Assembly: GCA_947456625.1 (NCBI GenBank)
Contig: CANGQJ010000002.1
Location: 62,001-126,000 of the forward strand
Source of the DNA: Bacteroidota bacterium
GTDB taxonomy: Bacteria; Bacteroidota; Bacteroidia; Chitinophagales; Chitinophagaceae
Length of the DNA stretch: 64,000 nt
Direction of reading: 5' to 3'
The notes under the pieces are model-generated. The model was not told the origin of the DNA, searched no databases, and saw nothing but the letters and a program-made list of their open reading frames with translations. Both the position numbers and the translations under genes were made by a program. This document shows positions 7,972 through 17,383 of the stretch, piece after piece. Every line of letters starts with the position of its first letter. Positions within the stretch are counted from its first letter, which is position 1.

Positions 7972-8430
7972 ATGAAAAAGTATTATTTAGTAGCAAGCTT
8001 ACTTATTTTAACATCAGTAACATTTGCACAACAAAATCCACCGCCACCACCAAGACCCAACATGGGTGAAGGTCCTAGAGGAGGTCGATTTTTTGAGAGA
8101 GGCCCTAAAGGTGGTCCTAACAGAGAAAAAATTGAACTATTTAAAGTTCAATTTATAACCGAAAAGTTGGGTTTAACCACGTCGGAAGCCGAACTATTTT
8201 GGCCAGTTTATGAAAGTCATAAAAAAGCAATGAAGGAAATTATTGAAAATAAAACCAATGACGAAATTCAAATGCAAGAAGCAATGCTAATTGCCAGAAA
8301 AAAATATAAGGCCGAATTAAAACCAGTCCTGAAATCGGAAGAAAGGGTAAACGAGGCTTTAAAAATTGATAGAGAATTTTTACAAAAAGTGAGAAATGAA
8401 TTAATGCGAAGAAAAGGTTTTCAATCATAA
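7972..8430 (+). CDS. Periplasmic Spy/CpxP-like protein with a proline- and glycine-rich N-terminus
   Basis: The protein has 152 residues with a signal peptide ending TFAQ, followed by NPPPPPRPNMGEGPRGGRFF, a low-complexity Pro/Gly/Arg stretch. The remaining 100 residues are predicted to be helical and highly charged (KVQFITEKLGLTTSEAELFWPVYESHKKAMKEI), as in Spy, CpxP and CnrX-type periplasmic proteins that sense or chaperone unfolded protein or metals. It is third in the sigma/anti-sigma operon, 17 bp downstream, and may be the stress sensor or an output gene. The LxxxEAxxFWPxY motif is common in Bacteroidota members. Confidence 0.7.
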   Translation: MKKYYLVASLLILTSVTFAQQNPPPPPRPNMGEGPRGGRFFERGPKGGPNREKIELFKVQFITEKLGLTTSEAELFWPVYESHKKAMKEIIENKTNDEIQMQEAMLIARKKYKAELKPVLKSEERVNEALKIDREFLQKVRNELMRRKGFQS

Positions 8431-8444
8431 AATAGGCTAGGTTT

Positions 8445-8475
8445 AAAACGCCCCCAAGCAATTGGGGGCGTTTTT
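8445..8475 (+). terminator. Intrinsic terminator of the ECF sigma operon
   Basis: A 13-bp GC-rich stem (AAAACGCCCCCAA / TTGGGGGCGTTTT) with a GCAA loop is followed by T5. It is a strong terminator 14 bp after the Spy-like gene. Confidence 0.93.
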
Positions 8476-8519
8476 ATTTGTGGTAACCCTTTCGTATCTT
8501 ACAGTACAAATAATTTTAA

Positions 8520-9959
8520 ATGAAAAATATTTTAAAGGTTCTAGCAGTTATAATTGCAGCTATTATGATAGTTGTTATAGTAAAAACAATGAATAACAAG
8601 CCGGTAAATAATCAAAAAGAGGTTGTACTGGAGGCAATTCCTCAAAATGCATTGGAGCATATGAGTGCGGCTATAAAAATTAAAACCGAAACACCTAATG
8701 ACGATTATCAATTTGATACTGCAACATTTATGAGTTATCGTAAATTTTTAGAAAACAGTTACCCATTAATTCATAAAAATTTACCAAGAACTATTATTGA
8801 TAGTTTTAATTATATCTATGAATGGAAGGGTTCCGATACTTCCATACTTCCAATGGTACTTATGGCGCATTATGATGTAGTACCCGTGGAGCAATCTGCA
8901 GTTAAACTTTGGCATGCAGCACCATATGGCGGTGAAATAAAGGAAAATTATATTTGGGGAAGGGGCGTACTAGATGATAAATCTAGTATGATTAGTATTT
9001 TAGAAGCTGCCGAAGCGCAACTTGCAAAAGGTTTCCAACCTAAACAAACTATTTTATTATGTTTTGGTGCCGATGAAGAATCAAGCGGCAAAGGTGCAAC
9101 TGCAATGGTTAAATATTTTGCTAGTCAAAATAAAAAATTTGATTTAGTAGTGGATGAAGGTGGGGAAATTTCAACAGAAAATAATAAATCGGTTAAAGCG
9201 CCAATTGCCTCTATTGGTGTAGGTGAAAAAGGATATGTTACCCTAGTGCTTACTGCACAAAAAGCAGGTGGTCACTCCTCTATACCGGCTTCACATACTG
9301 CTATTGATATCCTTAGTACAGCAATTGCTAAAGTAAGTGAAAATCCAATGCCTACTAAATTAACGCCTCCTATTGAAGCGTATCTTAAAAGCGTAAGTGC
9401 CTATAACGAAAATTTTATAGACAAAATGGTACTTTCTAATTTATGGTTATTTAAAAGTAATGTAATAAATAAAATGGCCGAAGAACCAACTAGTAATGCT
9501 TTAATTCGTACCACACTAGTGCCTACTGTCTTTAATAGTGGTGTAAGGGATAATGTAATTCCAACCTTTGCAACTGCATATATTAATAGTAGAATATTAC
9601 CAGGCGAAACAACAAAAGATGTTTATGATTATGTAACAAAAATTGTAAATGATACTAATATCAAAATTACTTATTATAAAAACTACATGACCGAAGCATC
9701 GCCAACAACAAATGTAGAAAGCAAGTATTACAAGCGTGTAGAAAAAATTATTAGATCTGTTGTAAAAGACGTGGTTGTGGCGCCCATGTTAATGGTGGGT
9801 GCTACCGATTCTAGGAACTATAGAACCTTAAGTGAAGGGGTGGTAAACTTTACACCTTTAACCAACGCAAAGGGTTATCATGGTATTGACGAAAGAATGC
9901 AAATTTCGGATTTCCAAAAATGCGTAAATTTTTATACCTTATTAATTAAAGGCGAATAA
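8520..9959 (+). CDS. Membrane-anchored M20 family peptidase (CPS1/PM20D1-like)
   Basis: The protein has 479 residues. Its uncleaved-looking N-terminal helix (about 4-23) anchors it in the membrane with the catalytic domain outside. The di-zinc residues are visible: His in VLMAHYDVVPV, the bridging Asp in GRGVLDDKSS, the general base pair in GADEESSG, Asp in VVDEGGE, and the last His in GYHGIDERM. The lid domain AGGHSSIPASHTA lies in the middle. This long variant resembles yeast carboxypeptidase S and mammalian PM20D1, which cleave C-terminal residues or N-acyl amino acids. The amidohydrolase follows 20 bp downstream and is likely in the same operon. Confidence 0.88.
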   Translation: MKNILKVLAVIIAAIMIVVIVKTMNNKPVNNQKEVVLEAIPQNALEHMSAAIKIKTETPNDDYQFDTATFMSYRKFLENSYPLIHKNLPRTIIDSFNYIYEWKGSDTSILPMVLMAHYDVVPVEQSAVKLWHAAPYGGEIKENYIWGRGVLDDKSSMISILEAAEAQLAKGFQPKQTILLCFGADEESSGKGATAMVKYFASQNKKFDLVVDEGGEISTENNKSVKAPIASIGVGEKGYVTLVLTAQKAGGHSSIPASHTAIDILSTAIAKVSENPMPTKLTPPIEAYLKSVSAYNENFIDKMVLSNLWLFKSNVINKMAEEPTSNALIRTTLVPTVFNSGVRDNVIPTFATAYINSRILPGETTKDVYDYVTKIVNDTNIKITYYKNYMTEASPTTNVESKYYKRVEKIIRSVVKDVVVAPMLMVGATDSRNYRTLSEGVVNFTPLTNAKGYHGIDERMQISDFQKCVNFYTLLIKGE

Positions 9960-9979
9960 ACCAATCAAAAAATATATTT

Positions 9980-11251
9980 ATGAAAAACATATTACTTATA
10001 CTTAGCATTTTTTTAATTCATTTTTCGTATGCACAAAAATCAACTTTAATAAAATGCGGTAAATTATTAGATACCAAAGAGGGTAAGGTTTTAGAGAATC
10101 AATATATATTACTAAGTGGCAACACCATTGTATCGGTATCTAATACTGCTAGTAAAGCCGATACTACTATTGACTTAAGTAACTATTTTGTAATGCCCGG
10201 CATGATTGATGCGCATACGCATGTGTTATTACAGGGGGATATTACTTCTGAGGATTATGACGTACAAATATTAAAAGAATCTATCCCATACAGAACATTA
10301 AGGGCAAGTAAAAGTGCAGAAAAAAGTATTTTAAATGGATTTACTACTATTCGTGATTTAGGAACCGAAGGTGCTGGCTATGCCGATGTTGATATTAAAA
10401 AAGCAATTAATAAAGGAGTAATAACGGGTCCAAGAATGCAAATTGCAACGCTTGCCATGAATACTACAGGCCATTATCCAATTAAAGCTTCGGACTATGC
10501 TTGGGAAATAAAATTACCAAAAGGAGTTATTGAAATTACTGGCGCCGACGAGGCGCGTAGAGCGGTGCGTACTCAAATTGAGCAAGGCGCCGACTGGATT
10601 AAAATATATGCAGACCGTGGTTATTACCGTTTAGCCGATGGCTCTTTTAGAGCACTTCCAAACTTTACAACCGAAGAAATAAATGCAATTGGGGATGAAA
10701 CCTTAAGAAGCAGGAAAAAATTAGCAGCACATGCCATGACAAGAGATGGAATTTTAGCCGCAATTAATGCAGGTGCTATTAGCATTGAGCATGGTTCAGG
10801 CATGGATGAAGCTTGTATGAAATTAATGGCTGAAAAAGGAGTGTATTGGTGTCCAACTTTATTTGTAAATGAATTTGTTGCCGAGGGAAGAGCAAAAATG
10901 GGTAGCCCAATTAATTTATACTTTCAACAATCTATAGAAGCTACATTTAAAAAGGCAATTAAAATGGGCGTAAAACTAACCTATGGTACCGATATAGGTG
11001 GGTATGACTGGAATCTAGCACAGGCCAAGGACTTCACTTATTTTGTAAAATGGGGATTAACGCCAATTCAGGCAATACAAACAGCCACTACCACAGCTGC
11101 CGAATTATTAGGCATGCAAGATAAAATAGGTGAAATTAAAGCAGGTGCCTTTGCTGACATTATTGCAATAAAAAAAGATCCTATTAAAGATATTAGTGTA
11201 TTACAAAATATTGACTGGGTAATGAAGGATGGTAAAATTTATAAAAATTAA
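9980..11251 (+). CDS. Exported amidohydrolase (imidazolonepropionase / Xaa-Pro dipeptidase-like)
   Basis: The protein has 423 residues with a signal peptide ending SYAQ. The metal site of the amidohydrolase superfamily is complete: HxH in MIDAHTHV (about residue 75), a lysine in WIKIYADRG, His in LAAHAMTRDG, His in ISIEHGSG and Asp in YGTDIGG. C-terminal TTTAAELLGMQDKIGEIKAGAFADIIAI is characteristic. Members of this exported group hydrolyse dipeptides or cyclic amides. It follows the M20 peptidase and fits a peptide-degradation operon. Its stop codon overlaps that of the converging sugar permease gene by three bases. Confidence 0.87.
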   Translation: MKNILLILSIFLIHFSYAQKSTLIKCGKLLDTKEGKVLENQYILLSGNTIVSVSNTASKADTTIDLSNYFVMPGMIDAHTHVLLQGDITSEDYDVQILKESIPYRTLRASKSAEKSILNGFTTIRDLGTEGAGYADVDIKKAINKGVITGPRMQIATLAMNTTGHYPIKASDYAWEIKLPKGVIEITGADEARRAVRTQIEQGADWIKIYADRGYYRLADGSFRALPNFTTEEINAIGDETLRSRKKLAAHAMTRDGILAAINAGAISIEHGSGMDEACMKLMAEKGVYWCPTLFVNEFVAEGRAKMGSPINLYFQQSIEATFKKAIKMGVKLTYGTDIGGYDWNLAQAKDFTYFVKWGLTPIQAIQTATTTAAELLGMQDKIGEIKAGAFADIIAIKKDPIKDISVLQNIDWVMKDGKIYKN

Positions 11252-12489
11252 TTGCTGTTTTTTATAACCGATCCTTTGTATCCAAAATAGGCAACTACTA
11301 CAAAACAAAATAAAGGAACAAAATATCCTAATTGAATATTTCCTGTAGCATCGCTAATTAAACCAAATACCCTTGGAAGAACAGCGCCGCCTACAATTGC
11401 CATTACTATTAAACTACTTGCCATTTCGGTATCAGGTCCCAGGTCCTTTATGCCCAATGAAAAAATGGTTGGAAACATAATAGACATAAAAAAGCAAATT
11501 CCAATTAAGGCATATACTGTAAGCATTCCAGCGCCAAATATGGCAACTAAACAAAGAAAAATGCAGGCTAAGGAATAGGCAGTCAATAAAATATTAGGGG
11601 CAATTTTTTTCATTAAAGCAGTTCCCAAAAATCGTCCAATTAAAAATGCGAGTCCTGCGATACCTAAATATCCTGCAGCTGCTACTTCTGAAATTTGAGC
11701 AACTGGTTTTGCAAATAAAATAAATAAACTAAACACACATACTTGAGCACCTACATAAAAAAATTGTGCAGCCACTGCCCAACTTAAATGTTTATGTCTA
11801 AATGTATTCAATAGGCCTTTATTATTTCCTGCTTCGGTGTTACGTATGTCTGGAATTTTTATAAAATAAAATAATACTGCAATTGCAAGTAAAACAAACC
11901 CTAAAATAGTATAAGGTGTTTTTACACTATACGCTTCTGTTGCAAGTGCAACCTTTCTTACACTATCACTCATCTGTGCCAATTGTGCATCGGTATATCC
12001 TTTTGTTAAAATAACACGCGCGCCTATAACGGGTGCTAATGCAACTGCTAAACCATTAAAGGACTGTGCTAGGTTTAGCCTTTGGGTAGCGGTATTTGGA
12101 TCACCCAATGCTGTAGCAAAGGGGTTTGCAGCAGTTTCCAAAATGGTTAAGCCACAGGCAATCACAAATAAAGCAATTAAAAAATAATTATAGGATTGAT
12201 GATTGGCTGCAGGAACAAATAAAAATGCACCAAAGGAAAATAAAAGTAAGCCAGTAATAATACCCATTTTGTACCCCCAATGTTTCATAATAATACCTGC
12301 TGGAATGGCCATAAAAAAATATGCAATAAAAACAGCCGAGTCTACCAGTGTAGCCTGTGTTGTAGTTAAAGTAAAGGACTTTTTAAGGTGTGGAATTAAT
12401 ATGGGATCTAAATTATGAGCAAAGCCCCATAAGAAAAATAAACAAGTAAGTAATATGAATGGAACTAAGCCAGTATCAGTTTTTTGCAT
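11248..12489 (-). CDS. FucP-type sugar:H+ symporter (MFS)
   Basis: The protein has 413 residues and 12 predicted membrane helices. FFLWGFAHNLDPILIPHLKKSF at the N-terminus and GLTILETAANPFATALGDP near residue 125 are hallmarks of the fucose/glucose/galactose symporter family. The substrate could be L-fucose, another deoxysugar or a hexose. A mutarotase and a Gfo/Idh/MocA oxidoreductase that might act on similar sugars lie about 22 kb away, but no kinase or isomerase adjoins this gene. It is a monocistronic, convergent neighbour of the amidohydrolase gene. Confidence 0.85.
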   Translation of the reverse strand: MQKTDTGLVPFILLTCLFFLWGFAHNLDPILIPHLKKSFTLTTTQATLVDSAVFIAYFFMAIPAGIIMKHWGYKMGIITGLLLFSFGAFLFVPAANHQSYNYFLIALFVIACGLTILETAANPFATALGDPNTATQRLNLAQSFNGLAVALAPVIGARVILTKGYTDAQLAQMSDSVRKVALATEAYSVKTPYTILGFVLLAIAVLFYFIKIPDIRNTEAGNNKGLLNTFRHKHLSWAVAAQFFYVGAQVCVFSLFILFAKPVAQISEVAAAGYLGIAGLAFLIGRFLGTALMKKIAPNILLTAYSLACIFLCLVAIFGAGMLTVYALIGICFFMSIMFPTIFSLGIKDLGPDTEMASSLIVMAIVGGAVLPRVFGLISDATGNIQLGYFVPLFCFVVVAYFGYKGSVIKNSN

Positions 12490-12548
12490 ATAAATAATAT
12501 TATGAATACTTAAATATAATAAATAATTAGTTTAGGCTATATAATCCC

Positions 12549-12556
12549 TACATTTG
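12549..12556 (+). promoter_or_regulatory. -7 promoter element TACATTTG of the NIPSNAP gene
   Basis: This exact TAnnTTTG lies 20 bp before the ATG at 12577. The upstream -33 region has only TTTAGG at a short spacing, so the promoter is partial. Confidence 0.55.
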
Positions 12557-12576
12557 GTATCTAAAATAACTAAGAA

Positions 12577-13365
12577 ATGAAAAAAAAGTTTTTCCCCTAT
12601 GTAGCACTATTTCTTTTTACAATTGTATTTTCTTTAAATGCAAAGGCAAGTCCAACGCCGCGTGAATTTTATTTGATTCAAATTTATCATTGTAGTACCA
12701 ATGCACAAGTTAATGGAGTAGATACATACCTAAAAGACGTTTATTTACCATATATGCATAAAGCGGGTATTCAAAAAATTGGCGTGTTTGCACCTGTTGT
12801 AAATGACACGGCAGCTGATAAAAAAGTTTATGTTTGGTTACCTATGAAATCATTGGAGGTGTTAGACCAATTAGATCAAGCAATTGAAAAATTAGACCCA
12901 ATGGGTAAAAATGCAATTGTAGATTTAGAAAATGCAGATAGCAGTTTACCTTATACTAGACTAGAAAAAATAGTGAGTAAATCTTTTAAGTTGCAGGGCC
13001 AATATGAAAAAAAATCCGGTTTGATAAAATCTCCAAATAGAATATATGAATTCAGAAGCTATGAGAGCCCAACCGAGAATGCACATTTAAGGAAAGTACA
13101 TATGTTTAACGAAGGGGGTGAAATTGATTTATTTAAGCGCCTTAACTTTAACGCTGTATTTTATTCAAAGGTGATTATTGGTAGTCGTGTACCCAATTTG
13201 ATTTATATGACCAGCTTTAATGATATGGCCGACCGTGATGCACATTGGAAAGCATTTAGCAGTTCCCCAGAATGGAAAGACATTTCCACTATGCCTAAAT
13301 ATTTAAAAGCTATAAACAGAAATGAAACAGTATTAATGACTGCAAGAGATTACGCTGATTTTTAA
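12577..13365 (+). CDS. Exported NIPSNAP family protein
   Basis: The protein has 262 residues with a signal peptide ending NAKAS. Two ferredoxin-like NIPSNAP domains are visible. The first (about 28-125) begins REFYLIQIYHCSTNAQVNGVDTYLKDVYLPYMHKAG, and the second (about 150-262) contains YEFRSYESPTENAHLRKVHMF and HWKAFSSSPEWKDIS. NIPSNAP proteins are stress-responsive dimeric alpha-beta barrels of poorly defined function; exported versions are common in Bacteroidota. It stands alone with its own -7 element and converges on the TolC gene of the efflux operon. Confidence 0.87.
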   Translation: MKKKFFPYVALFLFTIVFSLNAKASPTPREFYLIQIYHCSTNAQVNGVDTYLKDVYLPYMHKAGIQKIGVFAPVVNDTAADKKVYVWLPMKSLEVLDQLDQAIEKLDPMGKNAIVDLENADSSLPYTRLEKIVSKSFKLQGQYEKKSGLIKSPNRIYEFRSYESPTENAHLRKVHMFNEGGEIDLFKRLNFNAVFYSKVIIGSRVPNLIYMTSFNDMADRDAHWKAFSSSPEWKDISTMPKYLKAINRNETVLMTARDYADF

Positions 13366-13373
13366 AAAGCTAA

Positions 13374-14666
13374 TTAATTGACAAGTTCAATACCCATTAT
13401 CTTAAGCAATTCAATTTGCGCATTACATAACTGGAATTGATACTGTAATTGATTTAAAAGTGCTTTTTGATAATCCGCATTGGTACTGGTAATTTCTAAT
13501 GGAGTAGTGGTTCCATTCTTTAACTTAGTTGCGCTTAACTTTTGCGCTAATGCAGCTTGCTCAATTTGAGTGGCTGCATTTTTTATTCTGTTTTGACTAC
13601 TATTAATATCAATGAGTGCAGCTTGAATGTCTTTTTCGGTTTCGTGTACTAAGGAAGCAACATTAATTTCACTTAATTCAAGTCCCTTTTCTTGAATTTT
13701 AACCAATTGCTTTATTTTTCCTCCATTAAATAAAGGAATAGATAAACCAATACCTGCATTGTAATTAAATTTAGGATCGTTAATTGTAGGTAAATAGCCA
13801 TTTTTAGAACCCATTGAAGCTTTAGCACCAATAAATGGCTTGTCTGCTAATTTACTAATAGCTACATCGGATTTTGCAATGCTAGTTTTGTCTCTTGCTA
13901 TTGCTAAAGAAGGGTTATGATCAATTGCAAATTGCAAAGCTTCATCGTAAGTGTAATTTTTAATATTCAAAACCAGGTCACCTTGCTTTACCGTTTCAAC
14001 ACCTGTAGCATATTTTAATAAATTTAATAGTTTTTTCAAATTGGTTTCTAAATCAATTTTACGATTGTTTTCATTGTCAATTTTAGATTGCATGGTTAAT
14101 GCATCCAATTGAATTGCACTGCCGTTAGCCAATTGCGCATCAACTACTTTTTTGTTTTCATTTAATAAGCCAATAATTTGATCTTGAATTTGTATGGCTT
14201 TTTGAGCATAAATAATTTGAAAATACAGCTGACTAATTTGCGTAAACAAAGTGTTCTGTAATTGAGCAGCAACATGATGTGCCGACTGAAGCTCTAATTT
14301 TGATTTTTCAATACTTGCTTTTAATCTGCCAAAATCAATTAAAGCATAGGTTCCGTTTACTGCGCCAGAAACATTGTGAATAGGCGCAAATTGAAAAGTG
14401 TTTTCACCAAATGGAACCTCTATTTTTGGTCGCACATATGCGTAACTAGCATCAATAGTAAAGTCGGGGTATTTATTTAACTCTGTTAATTTTAGTTTAT
14501 TCTCTGCTAGCTGTACCGAAGCTTCAACTTCTTTTACTTTAGGAAAATAAGTTAAAGATTTTTCAAGTAAGCCTTTAAGTTCACCATTTACAATAGTTTG
14601 AGCGTTTGTTATTAAGCTAACACACAAAATTAAAAAGGTTGTTGTAAATATTTTTTTCATTTTCAT
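13374..14666 (-). CDS. TolC family outer-membrane efflux channel
   Basis: The protein has 430 residues with a signal peptide ending ITNAQ. Long helical stretches with repeated OEP domains (about 30-215 and 235-425) are typical of TolC. YAYVRPKIEVPFGENTFQF and NAGIGLSIPLFNGGKIKQLVKIQEKGLE form the beta-barrel hairpins. It should form the outer-membrane trimer for the DHA2 pump encoded directly upstream. It is the last gene of an HlyD/DHA2/TolC operon with only 7 bp between it and the pump gene. Confidence 0.9.
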   Translation of the reverse strand: MKMKKIFTTTFLILCVSLITNAQTIVNGELKGLLEKSLTYFPKVKEVEASVQLAENKLKLTELNKYPDFTIDASYAYVRPKIEVPFGENTFQFAPIHNVSGAVNGTYALIDFGRLKASIEKSKLELQSAHHVAAQLQNTLFTQISQLYFQIIYAQKAIQIQDQIIGLLNENKKVVDAQLANGSAIQLDALTMQSKIDNENNRKIDLETNLKKLLNLLKYATGVETVKQGDLVLNIKNYTYDEALQFAIDHNPSLAIARDKTSIAKSDVAISKLADKPFIGAKASMGSKNGYLPTINDPKFNYNAGIGLSIPLFNGGKIKQLVKIQEKGLELSEINVASLVHETEKDIQAALIDINSSQNRIKNAATQIEQAALAQKLSATKLKNGTTTPLEITSTNADYQKALLNQLQYQFQLCNAQIELLKIMGIELVN

Positions 14667-14673
14667 ATTTATT

Positions 14674-16248
14674 TTAATGCGCTTCGGCCGCAGCCTCCAT
14701 CGCAGCTTTATCTAATTTTTTTCTAGTTCTTAAAAAGAAAACTAAGGGTATTACTACTAAAAAGAAAATACCAACTAATCTGAAAGTATCTAAATAAGAA
14801 AGATAGTAAGCCTGTCTGTCCACAGACAAATCAACCAATTTATATGCACGCTGAGTGGCACCATGGAAATCACCGGTTTTACTTACAATACCTTGCGATA
14901 CAGCACCTACTCGTTCTTGCCACTGTGCTCCATCGGATGGAAGATTTGCAATTAAATTGGTACGATGTTTAAAATATTGTTGAGCTACATAGTTATTAGC
15001 AATGGCAATTCCAAAAGCCCCACCTAATTGACGTATCATATTATTTAATGAAATGCCTGAAGCATAATCTTTGGATTCAAGACCCACTACAGCCTGATTA
15101 ATTAACGGCAACTGGCTCATTGAAATACCAAAAGCCCTTATTAACAGTGGCCAGAAAAAATCCCATTTCCCAGCATCTGGTGGCATTGTAGCACTATAAA
15201 ATGCATACACCGAAAACAAAGTGAACCCTACAATTACAAATGGAATAGGTGTAACCCCTTTACTCATTAACTTGCCAATGATAGGCATCATAATAACTCC
15301 TGCAAGTGTGGGAGGTAATAAGGAAATTCCGGTTTCAAATGCCGTAAATCCCATTACTCTTTGTGCAAGCACAGGATATACAAATACCGAAGTAAATAAA
15401 CCAAAGCCTGCTACAAATGTAAAAATAGTAGTAAATGCAAGGTTTCGATTGCCAAGCACTCTTAGGTTTACGGCAGGTTGTTTAATGCTTAATTCATACC
15501 AAATAAATAAGCCCAAACCTACCACTGCAATGGTAGAACAGTATCGGATGGTTTCACTAGAAAACCACTCTTCCGATTCGCCACGCTCTAATACATATTG
15601 TAGACAACCAATTCCAACTGCCAGTAGCATAATACCGGTGTAGTCAATTTTAATATCTTTTTTGGTTTTGCCTTCACCCGGTTTTTTATCTATAAAAGTG
15701 AATGCTAAAAAGGTAGCAATAATACCTATAGGAATATTAATCATGAAAATAAGGGGCCAACTATTATGCTCAATAATCCAACCTCCTAAAGTAGGGCCCA
15801 ATGTGGGACCTAATACAATGCCCATTCCAAATAAACCTGCCGCCATTGGCCTTTCCTTGGGCTCAAAAGCATCAAATAAAATAGCCTGTGAGGTGGAAAG
15901 TAAGGCACCGCCCCCAACTCCTTGAACAAATCTCCAAATAATAAGCTCAATTAAACTATCCGACTGCCCACACAAATAGGAAGCGGCCGTAAAAATAATC
16001 ATGGAGACGATGTAATAATTTTTTCGTCCAAAGTATTCGGCTAAAAAACCAGTTAATGGTATGATAATTACATTGGCAATGGCATAGGAAGTAATTACCC
16101 AACTAATATCCTCAATGCTTACGCCTAGGCTACCAGAAATATCTGTTAGTGCCACGTTTACAATTGAGGTATCTATCAACTCCATAATGGCAGCTGATAC
16201 CGTTGTAATTACAATAATTGCTTTTGCTATTCCTTTTGGCGTTGCCAT
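14674..16248 (-). CDS. DHA2 family (EmrB-like) multidrug MFS exporter
   Basis: The track start at 16278 overlaps the HlyD gene. The ATG at 16248 (MATPKGIAKAI) lies four bases after the HlyD stop and is preferred. The 524-residue protein has 14 predicted membrane helices. Motifs include MELIDTSIVNVALTDISGSLG in helix 1, typical of DHA2 pumps, the motif-A-like GFLAEYFGRKNYY, and the motif-C-like GMGIVLGPTLGPTLGGWI. It exports drugs or amphipathic compounds using proton-motive force, with the adjacent membrane-fusion protein and TolC forming a tripartite pump. Confidence 0.9.
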   Translation of the reverse strand: MATPKGIAKAIIVITTVSAAIMELIDTSIVNVALTDISGSLGVSIEDISWVITSYAIANVIIIPLTGFLAEYFGRKNYYIVSMIIFTAASYLCGQSDSLIELIIWRFVQGVGGGALLSTSQAILFDAFEPKERPMAAGLFGMGIVLGPTLGPTLGGWIIEHNSWPLIFMINIPIGIIATFLAFTFIDKKPGEGKTKKDIKIDYTGIMLLAVGIGCLQYVLERGESEEWFSSETIRYCSTIAVVGLGLFIWYELSIKQPAVNLRVLGNRNLAFTTIFTFVAGFGLFTSVFVYPVLAQRVMGFTAFETGISLLPPTLAGVIMMPIIGKLMSKGVTPIPFVIVGFTLFSVYAFYSATMPPDAGKWDFFWPLLIRAFGISMSQLPLINQAVVGLESKDYASGISLNNMIRQLGGAFGIAIANNYVAQQYFKHRTNLIANLPSDGAQWQERVGAVSQGIVSKTGDFHGATQRAYKLVDLSVDRQAYYLSYLDTFRLVGIFFLVVIPLVFFLRTRKKLDKAAMEAAAEAH

Positions 16249-16252
16249 TAAA

Positions 16253-17290
16253 CTATTTGTCAACGGTGATAAATACACTCATACCCGCTCTTAAAGAACC
16301 TTTAAAAGCTGCCTGATTGTCTATAGAAATTTTTACTGGAATTCTTTGTGTTACTTTAATAAAGTTACCGCTAGAATTGTCTGGAGGAAGTAATGAAAAT
16401 TTAGCACCAGTTGCATCACTTAAACTTAAAATTGTTCCTTGAACATTTAAATCCGGGTAAGCATCTATGCGAATGTTTACTTTTTTTCCTTCATGCAATG
16501 ACTCTAATTGGCTTTCTTTAAAATTGGCTACAATCCAATATGAGCTGTCGTTTACAATGGAGAACAAAGGGGTTCCGGCTTGTACAAACTGCCCAATATT
16601 AATATTTTTCTTTCCAATTTTTCCTGTACTAGGTGTAGTTACTTTGGTGTAGGAAAGTTTCAATTCGGTTTCTTTTATCTTAGCTTGCTTCATTTGAATT
16701 AAGGCATTTGCTTTATTCAAACTTTCTCTTAAAATTGATATTCTATTATTGGCAATTGTAAATTCGGTTTGTGCATTACTTGCTTCTTGATTAGCGGCAG
16801 CTAATTGATAATCACTTTCGTCTAATTGCTTTTTTGTGATGGCTTGTTCCTTATATAAGTTTTGGTCTCTTACTAAATCGTTAGCAGCCTTTTTTTGACG
16901 TATTGTTTTTAATTCAATAGCACCTTTATTATTTTTTAAAGAAAGGATAGCGTTTTCAAGTTGTGCTTTTGCGTTTGAAACGTCGGCTGTGGATTGTAAT
17001 AAATCGGCTTTTTGTTCCTCTAAAATTGCTTGTAATTCTGCATCATCTAACTCCACTACTAATTGGCTTTGTTTTACAGAATCGTAATCCTTAATAGCAA
17101 TTGTTTTTACATACCCCGACGTTCTAGCAAGCACTGGTACTATAGAAGTCTCAATTTGTGCATTGTCGGTAGTTTCGTGTGTTAATGAAAAAGCTACTTT
17201 TTTAACCCCAAAGTAAAGTGCAACGGCTAGTAATAAACCTATAACTACTTTACGAATTTTAGCCTGTTTTTCCTTTTTTTGCTGCTCCAT
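16253..17290 (-). CDS. HlyD/EmrA family membrane-fusion protein
   Basis: The protein has 345 residues with one N-terminal membrane helix (about 13-30) and no lipobox. A split lipoyl domain (TSGYVKTIAIKDYDSVKQSQLVVELDD and TPSTGKIGKKNINIGQFVQAGTPLFSIV) brackets a long coiled-coil hairpin (about 75-205). The C-terminal beta-barrel has IRIDAYPDLNVQGTILSLSDATGAKFSLLPPDNSSGNF, the exact EmrA-type signature. It links the DHA2 pump to TolC across the periplasm and is the first gene of the operon. An exact -7 promoter element lies upstream. Confidence 0.92.
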   Translation of the reverse strand: MEQQKKEKQAKIRKVVIGLLLAVALYFGVKKVAFSLTHETTDNAQIETSIVPVLARTSGYVKTIAIKDYDSVKQSQLVVELDDAELQAILEEQKADLLQSTADVSNAKAQLENAILSLKNNKGAIELKTIRQKKAANDLVRDQNLYKEQAITKKQLDESDYQLAAANQEASNAQTEFTIANNRISILRESLNKANALIQMKQAKIKETELKLSYTKVTTPSTGKIGKKNINIGQFVQAGTPLFSIVNDSSYWIVANFKESQLESLHEGKKVNIRIDAYPDLNVQGTILSLSDATGAKFSLLPPDNSSGNFIKVTQRIPVKISIDNQAAFKGSLRAGMSVFITVDK

Positions 17291-17330
17291 GATATTATTT
17301 ATAATGATGGTATTAATTAGATTTGATTTG

Positions 17331-17338
17331 CAAATTTA
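17331..17338 (-). promoter_or_regulatory. -7 promoter element TAAATTTG of the EmrAB-TolC-like operon
   Basis: This exact TAnnTTTG on the minus strand lies about 40 bp upstream of the HlyD start at 17290. No TTTG is present at the expected -33 distance. Confidence 0.55.
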
Positions 17339-17383
17339 TATAATAATAACAGAAGGAAAGTAGAAATGGTTTAATAAGTAGTA

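Noticed and set aside
15221-15643. 140-aa plus-strand ORF opposite the DHA2 pump gene
   Set aside because: It is a shadow of the pump reading frame with no start context or family pattern; the minus-strand frame is clearly coding.
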